Below are positions 24,595 through 35,304 of a DNA stretch of 64,000 bases, one piece after another (position 1 is the stretch's first letter; each line of letters opens with the position of its first letter). The position numbers and the translations under genes are program-made. The DNA lies in assembly GCA_018894105.1 (NCBI GenBank), contig CM032129.1:15626968-15690967 (forward strand), written 5' to 3'. The notes beneath the pieces were generated by a model. The model made no database searches, was not told the DNA's origin, and was given only the letters and a program-made list of their open reading frames with translations. The stretch is from Jacaranda mimosifolia. Lineage: Eukaryota > Streptophyta > Magnoliopsida > Lamiales > Bignoniaceae.

Positions 24595-25767
24595 TACTTG
24601 AGTGCTTAGGTTCCACCATTGAAATGATTGATTGAATCTCATCTAATATTAATGAGGGATTGTTATTGGGATAGTTAGTTGAAATGCAAATGAACAGTTT
24701 TGTCCTTGACATTGGACCCCCTAAGTTATGACATATTAGGAGGCATGAACTACGGAACACTCTAGAGCTTAGAAGTTTTCTTTTATTATTAAATTTTGTG
24801 ACTCATAAACTATCTTTCCTTAAATTGTTGATTAGACCTTATTCATTTAAATTAGAGAAAGAAATACTCTATTACTCTTGCAAGGACTATGAGAAAATAT
24901 TTTAGTTTGTGGTATATTAGTATTCATTTTGTAAGTAAAATGCTAAACATATTATTCGCTCATCATTTTTATGGTATAATTGAGGTATTATAAGGTGTGC
25001 ATTTATTCGTTAGCAAATTATCTAGGTATAGAGTCCAAGTCTTATGAGTATTATTTTGATATTTTATTTTAAGAAAATAGTTTGAATTAAATATGCTATT
25101 TAAAGTAATTAAATTTGTATTATTAGTTCCATCTCGAGACTGCTAGTTATATTAGTGGATTCTAAAGATTTAAATAATTGCCAATGTCATGTCTATTGAG
25201 GTTTAGAAAGCAAGGGTGGTTGAGTTTTTGTAATGACCCCATAATAAATATATTTTATTAGGACTCAAAAGGAGGAGAGTACTATTGTTTGGACGCTTAA
25301 GATCTATAATTTTTGTTATGCATGCACTATGAGGAAAGATAAGATAAAGTCTAGGTGTGAGTTGAAACATTTTCCTTTCAAAAGCAGATGTGGCATGTTA
25401 TTAGTTCTCACTTTTAGATGATTCTTTTAGCACTAAGTGTTGCCATGAAATGTTATTTTATTACGAAAGTTTAATGTTAATATATATATATATATATTGT
25501 AGAAACGATGCGAGATTGATTACAATTTATAATAAAAAGAAGATATGTATGTTCTGGATTTTATATTTCATGGATGAAACTTGGTTTTAAGGGGCAAAGA
25601 ATGCACTACTTTGATATCTTTTTAGGATGAATATGTAGATATAGTTGCTTGGGATTTGTCTAGTTATATGTTATTTGGGGTCCACAAGGTAATTATAAAA
25701 TAAATTCGAGCACATCTACAATTATATTGTCAGGAGTCCGAAAAATATAAATGTCTTCATTCTATCT
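24595..25767. other. Unassigned AT-rich DNA
   Basis: I see no convincing coding exons. The string tgtaatgaccccataa at 25230-25245 resembles the start of a plant Ty3/gypsy LTR in plus orientation. I could not find a matching end or partner. A short (ta)n tract is at 25482-25498. Confidence 0.4.
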
Positions 25768-25775
25768 CCTAGGAT

Positions 25776-25945
25776 TAGGGTTGTACATTCGGTTTTAACC
25801 GACCGAAATTTTTAGTTTTCCCAGGTGCAGAACCGAAACCGAACAGTATTGTTTCAATTTTGGTTCGGTAAAATCGAAACTGAACCGGTCTTATTCGATT
25901 TTTAAACCGGTTCAGTTTCGGTTAAAAAACCAAAACCGAGAACTG
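25776..25945. repeat. hAT left terminus with subterminal repeats
   Basis: After the TAGGG terminus, the motifs ggttttaaccg, gaaccgaaaccgaac, ggttcggtaa, aaccggtc and ggttcagtttcgg recur on both strands. They mirror the opposite end of the element. Transposase binding is inferred from hAT family knowledge. Confidence 0.75.
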
Positions 25946-26793
25946 GTTCTTATTTTATATTTTTTTTAACCAAAATAAAAAATAAAAAATTAGGATTTTA
26001 ACTTTCTGTAAGTTTCCCATTTATCATTTCGTTATGGAACTTATTCTTTTTCTTTCTAAAGATCAATGAATCGAATAATGTTTCTGCTCCAATTTTTGAC
26101 TTTTTTTCTCTCTCTAAATCAATCTTTTCATTGACAACTGCCAACATGACAAGAAGTTCGAATTTGGATTAAAATTTATTTCAATATTTTGAAACTTCAT
26201 ATGTTTTCAAGACAAGTATGAGGAGAAAAAGTTTAAAACATAACACCACTTTTACAAGTACAAATTCAACCAAGGTTAAGGTAGATGTCTAGATGGTATG
26301 TTTCTTTGACATATATCATGCTCAAGCTCAACCCCACATCTCCTTCAATCCTTAAATACTTCTACTTCAAATAAACTTCCCAAATCCTAGGTAGGTACCC
26401 TGTACCTCAAGACGAAAACAATTAAGGACTAAGTTTCAAATAGGCAAATGCTAAAATCATATGAAAATGATGAATGATCACAATTCACAAAATCACATCC
26501 ACACAAAATGATACAAGTTTGAAATAGTAAATTGTTCAAACTTTAAATTACATTCAATTCTATGTAAATAATTTGCTTGAAAGTTGAAAACTTGAGAGGT
26601 GAAGAGCTTCAAGCTTTTTCAATTCCACTGGATCCACCCGCATCCTTCATTCCTAATTCCTATAAAAAGAACATAACAATATAAGAAATAACATTATAAA
26701 AGATTTATTATTAAAAAAAAACTAGAGAAATAATTTGCATAAATAAGTGACTTATGTACCTAATGATATTCTTCCATCATAATCACAAACCGA

Positions 26794-29053
26794 TTACCGC
26801 AGAATCTGCACCAATGCTGGAAACCATATATAGAAATACAAATTAAACAATTGAAAACATAAAAACTCATAAGTACAAAAAACATGAATATATTAACAAT
26901 CATAAAAATAATAATTAAATAATAATCTTTAGAACCATAATATATAAATTTAATGCATACCTTCTTCAAGTCGTTCAATCTAAGCATAATCTTCCTCAAC
27001 AGGTAGCTTTGAAGGTCCATTGCGAATCCAATCTTGAGTACAAATGAGGGCTTAAGTCATTCTTGGAGTTAAAGAGTCTCTAAAATCATCAATCACCCAA
27101 CCCGATGTACTAAAGGTAGATTCAGAAGCAACAGTAGTAATAGGCATAGCAAACAAATCACGAGCCAACCTCACTAAGATGGGAAATCGGTGGGCATTCA
27201 TCTTTCACCATCCAAGAACATCAAAGTCGGGCACATTTTTCTCTTTTTTCTCACTTAAATATGTATCAAGCTCTAATTGATTTTCTGAATTCATCCATAC
27301 ATAATTTACGGTACTCATCACCACCTTATCGCCATCAACACTAGAATCAAATGGACTACTACTACTTTGGGGAGACTGTGACCCTGTTTCTGAAGATGTT
27401 TTTGTAGCACCATATATTCTTTTATACTCTTCAAAAGTTTCTTGAAGAGCTTTGTTAACCCGATCACACATGTCCTATCCCAATTGACCCACATACATTT
27501 GAGTAAGAATGAAGAAAACATATTTCAACTTATGTTGACGATAAAAAACCACAGCCACAAACAACAACATGTTCATTTTAGTAGGATCTCCCCAACACTT
27601 ATCAAACTTTGCTTTAATTTTTTTTGCTACTTCTGACAACTCATAATCATCACCCGTCTCCCATTGTTTTATCAAGACATCAATATCACTAATCTCATCC
27701 ATAAATACATTAGAAGTCACAAACTTTGAGCCAGAGATTCTTACAGTCATTTCATAAAGGTGTTTCAACACTTTCACCAATCTATCAATCACATACTAAT
27801 CATCATTCATGGGAAGCCCTACATTATCATAAGGTCCTTGAGGATCAAAGTCATCACGAAATTCTTTTTCACATATTTCATATCTACCAAACATACCTTG
27901 AAAAAGCAAAGTAGTCTCAAGCATAAAGTAAGAAGAATTCCATCTAGTTGGACAATCAAGACTCAACAATTTCTTGCTTCCTACTTCTTCCTCAACAGCA
28001 TAATCTTTGAACTTTCTCCACCTAGCTGGTGATTGTCTCAAATACCTCACCACAGTGCGAACACGCTCAAGTGACACACCAGCACTCGCCAGTCTATCTT
28101 TCATAGCAAGATTAATAATATGAGCAATGCACCTCATATGTAAATATTTACTATCACAAATTGACTTCTTCCATGCTAAAAATCTTTTTCTCAAGTATGA
28201 TACTGCAGTATCATTAGAAGAAGCATTATCAACAGTAATGGTAAATACACTGTCAATACCCCAATCAAGCAAGCATTTTTCAATCAAAAGGCCAATATCT
28301 TCCCCTTTATGACTAGAGCACGGAAGAAAATTTAAAATAAACTTATGTAACTTCCAACTTTCATCAATAAAGTGAGCAGTCAAGCACAAATAATTGATTT
28401 TTTTATTAGAAGTCCAAGTATCTGTTGTGAGAGACACCCTTGCTCCAGATTTTTGGAAGTACTCCTTTAGATCCTTTTTCTCATTATAATACAGTTTCAA
28501 GCAATCTCTAGCAACTGTAACTCTAGATGGCACAACAAATTGGGGAGATGAAACAGAAGCATACAATCTAAAGCCTTCACCCTCAACAAACCTAAAAGGC
28601 AATTCATCCATAATGATCATTCTAGCAAGAGCCTCCCTAGTTGCTTCTTAGTCAAATTTACTAGGGGCATTGGTGTGATATGACATATCTCTCAAATCCA
28701 CCCTTTAAGTGAAACTATTGATAGTGTAGTTATCACTCTGTTTATTGGGATTTTTCTTACAAATTTTTAAATGATTTTTCAATCTAGAAGTGCCATTTAT
28801 CGAAGGATCAACAGCATAATCCCCTCCTTTTACCATTCTTATCAAAAATTGTGGTAAAATGTTTCCATACCTCAAACCCTTTTTTTTAATCTTCAGAGGG
28901 CTCCTCCACTGTGTTCTTTCTCTTTTTCTTTTTTTGAGAAGTAGCAAGAGGATTACCACCTCGAACTCCAAATGATGAACCACTATTCTCAGGTTGTTCC
29001 ATGTTGGCATTCGCTAGGAATTCCATCTCCTCATTTTCTAGAATAGTATCCAT
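26794..29053 (-). pseudogene. hAT transposase (RICESLEEPER-like), inactivated
   Basis: The reading frame starts at ATG 29053 after an intron acceptor (ttgttacag at 29075-29083). The layout is an acidic N-terminus, a K/R-rich stretch, a BED-finger region keeping GTSRLKNHLKIC but with its first Cys pair degenerated, an RNase H-like core (28620-27796) and a C-terminal hAT dimerisation region (about 27200-26980). Core motifs are TDTWTS, TVDNASSND, CIAHIINL and CPTRWNSS. The dimerisation region keeps TVASESTFST. Both Asp and the Glu of the acidic triad survive. A 144-bp intron (26817-26960, gtatgc...ccag) precedes a short last exon. In-frame stops begin at 28707, 28650, 27798, 27477, 27207, 27054 and 26982, and one frameshift lies near the poly-T run at 28880-28887. 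Expected length is about 700 residues. Confidence 0.9.
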
Positions 29054-29080
29054 AGTAGTGATATAATGAATCTGTAACAA

Positions 29081-29230
29081 CAAAAAAGAATCAAAATTTA
29101 ACAGCACATTAATGAAAAAACAACTAAAAAACAACATAATAGATCTGTTTAGAAATCATTCACATATTCAGATTTGGAATGAAATAAAAATAATAAAAAA
29201 AATAAAAAAAGGATAAAAACCTGACTGAAA
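29081..29230 (-). other. Probable 5'-UTR intron of the hAT transposase
   Basis: On the minus strand a cag|gttttt donor near 29218-29225 and a pyrimidine-rich ttgttgttacag acceptor bound a T-rich stretch. The coding ATG lies about 28 bases after the acceptor. The exact donor is uncertain. Confidence 0.5.
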
Positions 29231-29239
29231 CTGTGCAGT

Positions 29240-29585
29240 GTCTGTAGACTGAGAAACTGCCAGCAATGGTAAGTGTCTTCGGTCGCCGTTCCCGTTGGCA
29301 ACATGGCGCGAAGGTTGAGCTGCTAGCTTGTAGACGGACTGATGGAGTGAAGGCCGAAGGGCTGAGCCGGCTGAAGGCGAGGGCCGTGGGAGCTTTAGCT
29401 GAGGCGGGACTGGGCCTGGCGTCTGCTGTCTGGGTCCTCTGGGTCTAGGAAGTGGCGACTGGCATGGGATTGTGGGAGGACTGAGGAGACTGGATAGGGC
29501 CAGAGACCGAGAGGCGAGGCGAGACTCGAGAAAGGCAGGGACTGCTGAGTGCTGAATGATTTCTGTTATGTGTGTGTGTGAGTGA
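29240..29585 (-). promoter_or_regulatory. GC-rich island: promoter/5'-UTR exon of the hAT transposase
   Basis: About 300 bases of GC-rich, CpG-containing sequence stand out in otherwise very AT-rich DNA. They lie immediately upstream, on the minus strand, of the transposase intron and ATG, and are followed by a (tg)n run at 29566-29581. The position suggests a promoter and untranslated first exon. The open frame on the plus strand here (29266-29448) looks like a by-product of GC richness. Confidence 0.5.
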
Positions 29586-31119
29586 ACTGTGTCTGTGATT
29601 TAATTTTAGCCATTTAGACATTTTAGCTTTAGGTCAAAATTAGTCAAAACTTAAAATGTCATTTGCAATTGCCGCCCAAAACCAAAGACCAATTTAATTG
29701 TTATTTGCTTAATTGTTAATTGTTATTTGCTTAATTAATATTTAATTGTTAAGTTGTTATTCAAAATTATATTTTAGAGTTATATGGATTATAATTTATT
29801 TATAAATTGTAAATTATCATTTAAAAATTAGAATTTGAATATAATATTAGCATTTGGAATTATTTATATTATGTCTACACATTTAGAATTTAAAAAATAA
29901 ATTAATAATATAGTTAGAACTTAGAAATTAGGATGTAATTTTTATAATTATCAATTAGAAATTATAATTCATCTATTATAAAAAATATATATTTAAAATA
30001 TTATAAATTTAAGAAGATAAATAAATATTTTAATTATTTTATGTTATAAAATTTTACTACACACATAACACATTGAGTGTCCTAAAACTGCTAGTGTATA
30101 ACTGCCAAGGCAAATGCACTCATGCACATGCACACAATTTGTAACTAATTAAATCTTAAACTTAGTCTACTCTACTAAAGTCAAATAGCAAATTAGTCCA
30201 ATGACATCGTAATATAGATTGTGAATTTGTAAATTTAGTGAAAAATATAATTATAACCTTATTAAATCATAATTTCTAAAGGATAATTTTGGCACTTTCC
30301 ACTTTATCTTTCAAACTATATTAGCTTTTAAGTTTTAACTATATTTTAGACAAAAACAATCTTTGTTTTCATAATAATGTAGAATCATAGATAATCTTTA
30401 TTGGTTAGCATATGCAATATACAATACATTATGTACTACTAAAACAATGAACAATCTTTGTTTTCATAATAATATAGAATCATAGACAATCTTTATGACT
30501 TTATAAATTGGTCAGATGTAATGTACAATATATTATGTACTACTAGTTTACTACTACAAGTCTACATCACATGAATACATGATTCATAAATATGATCCAA
30601 TCTTATTGTTTGCAATTAAAATTGAAATTTCAATTTTACTCATTAGTATACACTATTACATATATAAGTTAATTAATTAATTAAAAAGAAAAAAATTAAT
30701 TTTCTTTTCATATCACATTTATTGTTCCTTGAATCAAAATCATCTATTTTTTATATGTAATATGTATTACTTCGTTTAATAAAAAAATCATAATTATCTA
30801 TTTTTTTCTCTTTGTATCATAATTATATGTCAATATATCATATATTAATATCTATACTATTTATTAAAACGTAAGGTTTTTATTTTTTAATAGCTATTTT
30901 GCAGCTATGGCCTATGTTTAGTAATAAGATGATAAAATTAATTCTATTTTATAAAATAAAGACAATATAGTTTTGTTTTCTCATCTCCAATTTTACTTCT
31001 TGTTTTCTCAATTATTTCACCTTACCAAAAATTTCATTTTTCTCTATCCCAAAAACATAAAAGTACATTACCATTTTGAAAAATGACACTTAAACTTAAA
31101 AAATAAAAAATAAAAAATA
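29586..31119. other. AT-rich internal region of the hAT element
   Basis: I see no exons. There is a local near-duplication: the caatctttgttttcataataat block at 30358-30380 and 30448-30470, with nearby tgtacaatacattatgtac copies at 30417-30435 and 30521-30539 (roughly 100-bp period). A tandem (aaaaat)n run is at 31097-31126. This is presumably 5' sequence of the transposon. Confidence 0.5.
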
Positions 31120-31344
31120 AAAAATAAATTGGTTCGATTAAAACCGAACCGAATTGAACCGAAAACCAGAAATTTTTGGTTTTTGGTTCGGTTCGGTTTA
31201 ACCGGAAAAAAAAAAAAAAAAAAAAAACCGAACCGAACCGAAAACCAAAAATTTTAAAAATAAAAAATCGAAACCGAACCGAACTTGATTCGGTTTCGGT
31301 TTTCGGTTGGTTTGGTCGGTTTTGGTTTTTTCTAAACACCCCTA
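31120..31344. repeat. hAT right terminus with subterminal repeats
   Basis: This end carries dense aaccgaaccgaa and ggttcggttcgg tracts in both orientations, split by a run of about 21 A residues (31206-31226). It ends aaacacccctA. It mirrors the left end. The apparent open frame here is repeat-derived. Confidence 0.78.
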
Positions 31345-31352
31345 CCTAGGAT

Positions 31353-32059
31353 TGATAGAAAATAGTAATAATTTGTGGGAATAAATAAATAAATAGGAAT
31401 CTGATCATATATCTCTTTATAGTTAAAATAATTTTTAATTTGTATAATGTTTACTTTTTAAAATAATTTAACACATTTTTCACCTTTTGTTTGAGTTGAT
31501 TTTCTAATTTACAGTAGGTATTTATATTTTCAGTATTGTTCATCATTTTTCATATTTTTAGGTATTATATTTGTATTGTTTTGTTTTAGTTGCCTTAAAT
31601 TTATTAAATTGTTTCTTATTATGGAAAAACATAAGTGTTGTTGTACTTTTACTTTGTACATTTATAGATGTAATAATGTTGTGACGAATATGACTCTCCA
31701 TTGCCTCTGGTATTCATATATTTTGAATTCATAGAAAATTATTTAATTTTGTACATGTATGTTATTAAAGAATACATCATAAATTAAATTTAGTTTTGCC
31801 TGAAATTAGAATAATGCATATAAATTATATTTCAAATTATAAGTAGTTTATCGTGTATAGCACAAGGTAGGTCCTAGTAGTTAGCTATAGCATAAATATG
31901 TTACCCTTCTTAAGAAATTTTTTATATCCATTTATTATTTTGTGCGATCTTTGAATACATAATTGATCATCCAAGTCTAAATAAGCACCTGTTGTTTAGT
32001 TATGTACAGATATATAAACATATATATTATTAGTCTTCATTTACATGACCACATGCAGA
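31353..32059. other. Unassigned AT-rich intergenic DNA
   Basis: I found no ORF, repeat pair or motif I can support. The (aata)-type run at 31380-31395 is a short microsatellite. Confidence 0.4.
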
Positions 32060-32587
32060 TAGGAGTGTTATTAGTTGGGTTTGGTTCGGGTAATCGGGTT
32101 CAAGGGGAAAAAAAAAAGAGAAAAAAAAAAGGAGGAGGAGAAGGAGGAGAAGGAGAAGAAAGCACCGGTTGCAATTTTTTTAGTTCTTTAAATAAGAAAT
32201 CAAGACAATCAAATTATTCTCAAAATAATTATCAAAATTCAAAAACACACAATATTGCACCAGAGCACCACAATTCATAATTGTTATAAATTATCTCCTT
32301 CTTTACCACAAGCCATCATTAATAATATAAAATCTCAAATCCAAATCTTAGTTGAACATTAAATATAAATATAAATAACAAAAATCATAATTTTAAAAAA
32401 AATATTTTAATTAAATGGTCAGGTCAGGTAAATGAGGGTGAAATCCGAGAACCAAACCAATTGTAATCAGGTTTGATCGGATTTGACCTTATCAAACCCG
32501 ATTACTCGATCCAAACCGAACCAATTAGAGTGGTTCGGTTTGAATTGTTGGGTTCATTGGATCGGTTTGATATGATGAACACCCCTA
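32060..32587. mobile_element. hAT MITE (528 bp)
   Basis: A perfect 8-bp TSD, catgcaga, occurs at 32052-32059 and 32588-32595. The termini are TAGGAGTGTTATTAG and, inward from the right, TAGGGGTGTTCATCATATC. Subterminal GGTTCGG motifs resemble those of the hAT at 25776-31344, only 0.7 kb away, suggesting cross-mobilisation or derivation. It contains a long purine tract with aggagg repeats (32101-32163) and no transposase. Confidence 0.9.
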
Positions 32588-32595
32588 CATGCAGA

Positions 32596-33209
32596 GACCT
32601 CATTTATGTGTGTGCATGTGACTACAATCTTAACATACCATAAATAAGTTACTTTTTTGTTGGTTTAGATTCTCTATTCCAATATATGTTTCATCTCTTA
32701 TTTCATTATACGGATGTATAACACACGTATTAAATGTTTTCTTATAAAAATAATTGATTGAGATCCAAATACACTTGGCATATATAACATCACATTATTA
32801 TAGGAGATGAAACACGAAATGGAATAGAGGAGCTAAAGTGCTTGTTTTAATTTCTCTTGACACCTTAGTATATATGAACAAGAGTGGAAAGATCTTATGC
32901 AAAAGCAAATAAATGAAAGTTGGTTTTAGGGAAGTAGCCAGATTTTATCTAAATTGAGATGGTCACTATCCCTGTGCATTACATTGAGAAATATAACAAG
33001 CTTAATTTTCCAATTTCTAGAAAAACTTAACTAATAATGCAAAAAGCTTTGAAATATATCAACAAAGGTGTCCAAGTCAGAATATGGATGTCTCATTCAT
33101 CTTCTTAAGACCTATGAATCAATATTAAATGATGGAAAATATTACAACTTACTATACATAAAAAAAATCTGAATACTCTAAAAATAAATAAAAGTAACTT
33201 ACTGAAATT
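32596..33209. other. 3' flank of the decayed host gene
   Basis: This AT-rich sequence lies downstream (minus strand) of the terminal exon of the unrecognised gene. No further exon or repeat is evident. Confidence 0.4.
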
Positions 33210-33293
33210 CTAGTAAATCACACCCCATTGTACAAACGTTGCAGCATCACTCAATGAGGGGAGAGTTTTGTTTATGCTCTCATGGAAATAAAA
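33210..33293 (-). pseudogene. Terminal exon (exon 5) of the unrecognised gene
   Basis: The acceptor cttttccag precedes 33293. Twenty-seven codons (starting FYFHESINKT, ending FVQWGVIY) lead to a TAG stop at 33212-33210. The frame continues from exon 4 without a shift. Polar N-terminal and hydrophobic C-terminal residues are visible, but no motif is recognised. Confidence 0.5.
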
Positions 33294-33804
33294 CTGGAAA
33301 AGAAAAGTTGGTTCGGAAATTAGTATTAGTCAAGTTCTATTTCTTCATAACATAAATGTTAAAACTATTCTTAATTAGTCAACATATCCATATAGAAAAA
33401 ATGTACATCTAAATGAGAACTATAGCCTCAAACTGCAAAACAAAGTTTGCGGCTCTCAAATTTTAATAACTTACGAAACAATCATTTTTAATTGAAAAAA
33501 TAATTTTATCTTTTTTAAGTTTTATGTTTTGACTGATTCAATAAGTCAACAATGAAGTATTATATAAAATAAAATTGCTAGGGGAATATCGTAAATGTTG
33601 ACAAGATCGTAATAAGTTCAATCCAGCACCAAGTAAAATACAAAGAAATGGACAAAAGTAGTATGACTTTGTATTGAACCATAGATCTATTTTTGTAGTG
33701 CTATATTATTTCGAATGCTATTCTTTTAACCTATTAAAGAAGAGATTTATATATATATATATATATATATTATATTTTGCTTAAATAACTATTAATTGAC
33801 ATAC

Positions 33805-34032
33805 CTTTTCCATTTTGGAAGTAACTTCACATTCCCTGACCTCAATGGTTCATCTCCCTTCCAGTCGCTTTTTCATTAATAAATCGCATTCAGTTTGAAT
33901 ATTAGGATCAACTTCTTCAGTCACAGAGACTACAACTCTCTGCCCAAGAGTAATTTCTTTGGCTTCCACTTCTGTTTTTCCCGATTTCTCACATGGTGAT
34001 AAGACATAATATGTTGTCTCTCCTGTTGGAAT
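33805..34032 (-). pseudogene. Exon 4 of the unrecognised gene, with stop
   Basis: This is a 76-codon exon between the acceptor gcattatag and the donor gtatg. It begins IPTGETTYYVLSPCEK and contains EITLGQRVVVSVTEEVDP, with alternating hydrophobic residues suggesting beta strands. Codon 61 is TGA (33852-33850) in a context where Trp would need only one G-to-A change. Splice signals are good. Coding character is supported by clean boundaries and shared phase rather than by homology. Confidence 0.6.
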
Positions 34033-34284
34033 CTATAATGCAAGAAAACAAGTGAAAGATAACAAACAAACATGAAATTAATTATTGTATATGAATAAAA
34101 AAAAAATCGTATTGTTCAATTACCTTATTACATTATAAACTATCAAAAATAAAATTAGTTTAACATGCAATAAGTGTAATCTCCTTTTCATATCCCGTAT
34201 CCTTTTATAATTTCTATCTACCATGACTAATAATCCTACAATGACTAAAAATAAAGTATGACATAACAAAGAAGATTAAGCAAA

Positions 34285-34425
34285 CTCATGCATCTCCAAG
34301 ATGGTCTTAGCTTTTTCCTTGCATCTTAAAAGCCCTAGTGAAAAAGCTTTTGTTTCCACCACCTTAGATGCTATTAGATCCTGTTTTTGTTTATGGCGTC
34401 TTGAAGAGCTTGATTGTTCTTCCTC
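34285..34425 (-). pseudogene. Exon 3 of the unrecognised gene, donor damaged
   Basis: The acceptor ttttttgcag precedes 34425. Forty-seven codons start EEEQSSSSRRHKQKQ and continue with a Lys-rich, helix-prone stretch ending EMHE. After the phase-0 boundary the sequence reads tttgct rather than a GT donor. Using the nearest GT, one base earlier, shifts the frame into stops. The loss of one G from a gag|gtttgc donor would explain this. Confidence 0.5.
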
Positions 34426-34580
34426 CTGCAAAAAAGGGATCTAAATCATTAGTTGATAACAATTATTTAGTTATTAGATTAAAGGTAAATTAGGAGGGAA
34501 TCACATAAACCCTCATTCTTCAACAAATTACATGGATATATACTTTACATTTTAGATTGGCTTGCACATCTAGTTAAATA

Positions 34581-35132
34581 GGTTGAAATTATTGATTCAA
34601 ACACACGCTAAAATATTAAAGAAACAACAAATTAAATAAATTAAATAGAAAAAAGTATATATATATATATATAAATAAAAATCCAATTTAAGACATCTGA
34701 AATATTATGCTTACTTTATAGTAGAATTGATCAGTACCTAGATGCACATAGAATTTAGTGTCTACTTCCAAGATATAATGGACCTTCAAAAATCTTGACA
34801 TCTACTCAAACAAGAATTTTCATAAAATCATTTTTCTCCACAGTCTCCTTATATGATAAAAGTACTCAAAGTATTTGTAAAACTTTAAAGAGGACATTAA
34901 AAATATATCTAAGTATATTTTATAATACAAATTGATGGAAATTTTCATTCTCTATCCCCCTTCTAAATGTCCAAGTAGTCTATTTATAGAATTCTACATA
35001 CCCCTTTGAAGAGTTATATTCCTATTTGAAAGTGGCAGATTCTCAAAAGAATAGATGTGACGTTAAGGAAATAATTTTTAATTTTTCCTTATTTTTCTTT
35101 TGTTTTAGAGATATAGTTATTTATAATTAATA
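34581..35132 (-). repeat. 3' LTR of element F
   Basis: This aligns with 47520-48014 through blocks such as ttcaaacacac, aaaagtactcaaagtat and aggaaataatttttaa. It contains a minus-strand TATA box (tctataaatag at 34979-34989). It ends ttataattaata next to the polypurine tract. The terminal dinucleotides have mutated from the TG...CA seen in the partner. Confidence 0.68.
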
Positions 35133-35145
35133 TTCCCCCATATGT
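35133..35145 (-). other. Polypurine tract of element F
   Basis: The sense strand reads CATATGGGGGAA immediately before the LTR start. It is a purine run at the position expected for plus-strand priming. Confidence 0.55.
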
Positions 35146-35150
35146 TTTAA

Positions 35151-35177
35151 AACAACAACAACAACAACAACAACAAA
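35151..35177. repeat. (AAC)n microsatellite
   Basis: Eight or nine tandem aac/caa units lie inside the 3' non-coding region of element F. It is a simple repeat that creates a spurious poly-Cys frame on the minus strand. Confidence 0.9.
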
Positions 35178-35304
35178 AGGCAACAATAAGGCTACTCTTT
35201 GCTATGCAATGGGTGAATGTGCCTTGCTTAACTAAACTTTCACTTAGTGATAGCAAACTTTCATTTGCAGAATTCATAGTTAACAATAGGTCTTGAACTA
35301 GAAC

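Larger units (their letters stand above)
25776..31344 (-). mobile_element. hAT transposon, complete ends, decayed (5.57 kb)
   Basis: A perfect 8-bp TSD, cctaggat, occurs at 25768-25775 and 31345-31352. The termini are TAGGGTTGTACATTCGG on the left and TAGGGGTGTTTAGAAAAAAC read inward from the right. Both ends carry dense CGGTT/AACCG subterminal motifs (25790-25935 and 31130-31330), the usual hAT transposase-binding arrangement. The transposase pseudogene is on the minus strand. The structure is that of an autonomous RICESLEEPER-type element that has since been inactivated by point mutations. Confidence 0.93.

Noticed and set aside
29266..29448. 60-codon plus-strand frame in the GC-rich island
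   Set aside because: GC-rich sequence lacks stops by chance. The position fits the untranslated 5' region of the minus-strand hAT transposase.
31034..31339. 101-codon minus-strand frame rich in Phe and Arg
   Set aside because: It is produced by A/T runs and CGGTT subterminal repeats at the hAT end.
32002..32280. 92-codon plus-strand frame with Lys/Gly-rich stretch
   Set aside because: It spans the boundary of a MITE and a purine microsatellite, so it cannot be an old coding unit.
33210..34425. Assigning the host exons to a named plant family
   Set aside because: No signature residue pattern that I can defend was visible. Any name would be a guess.
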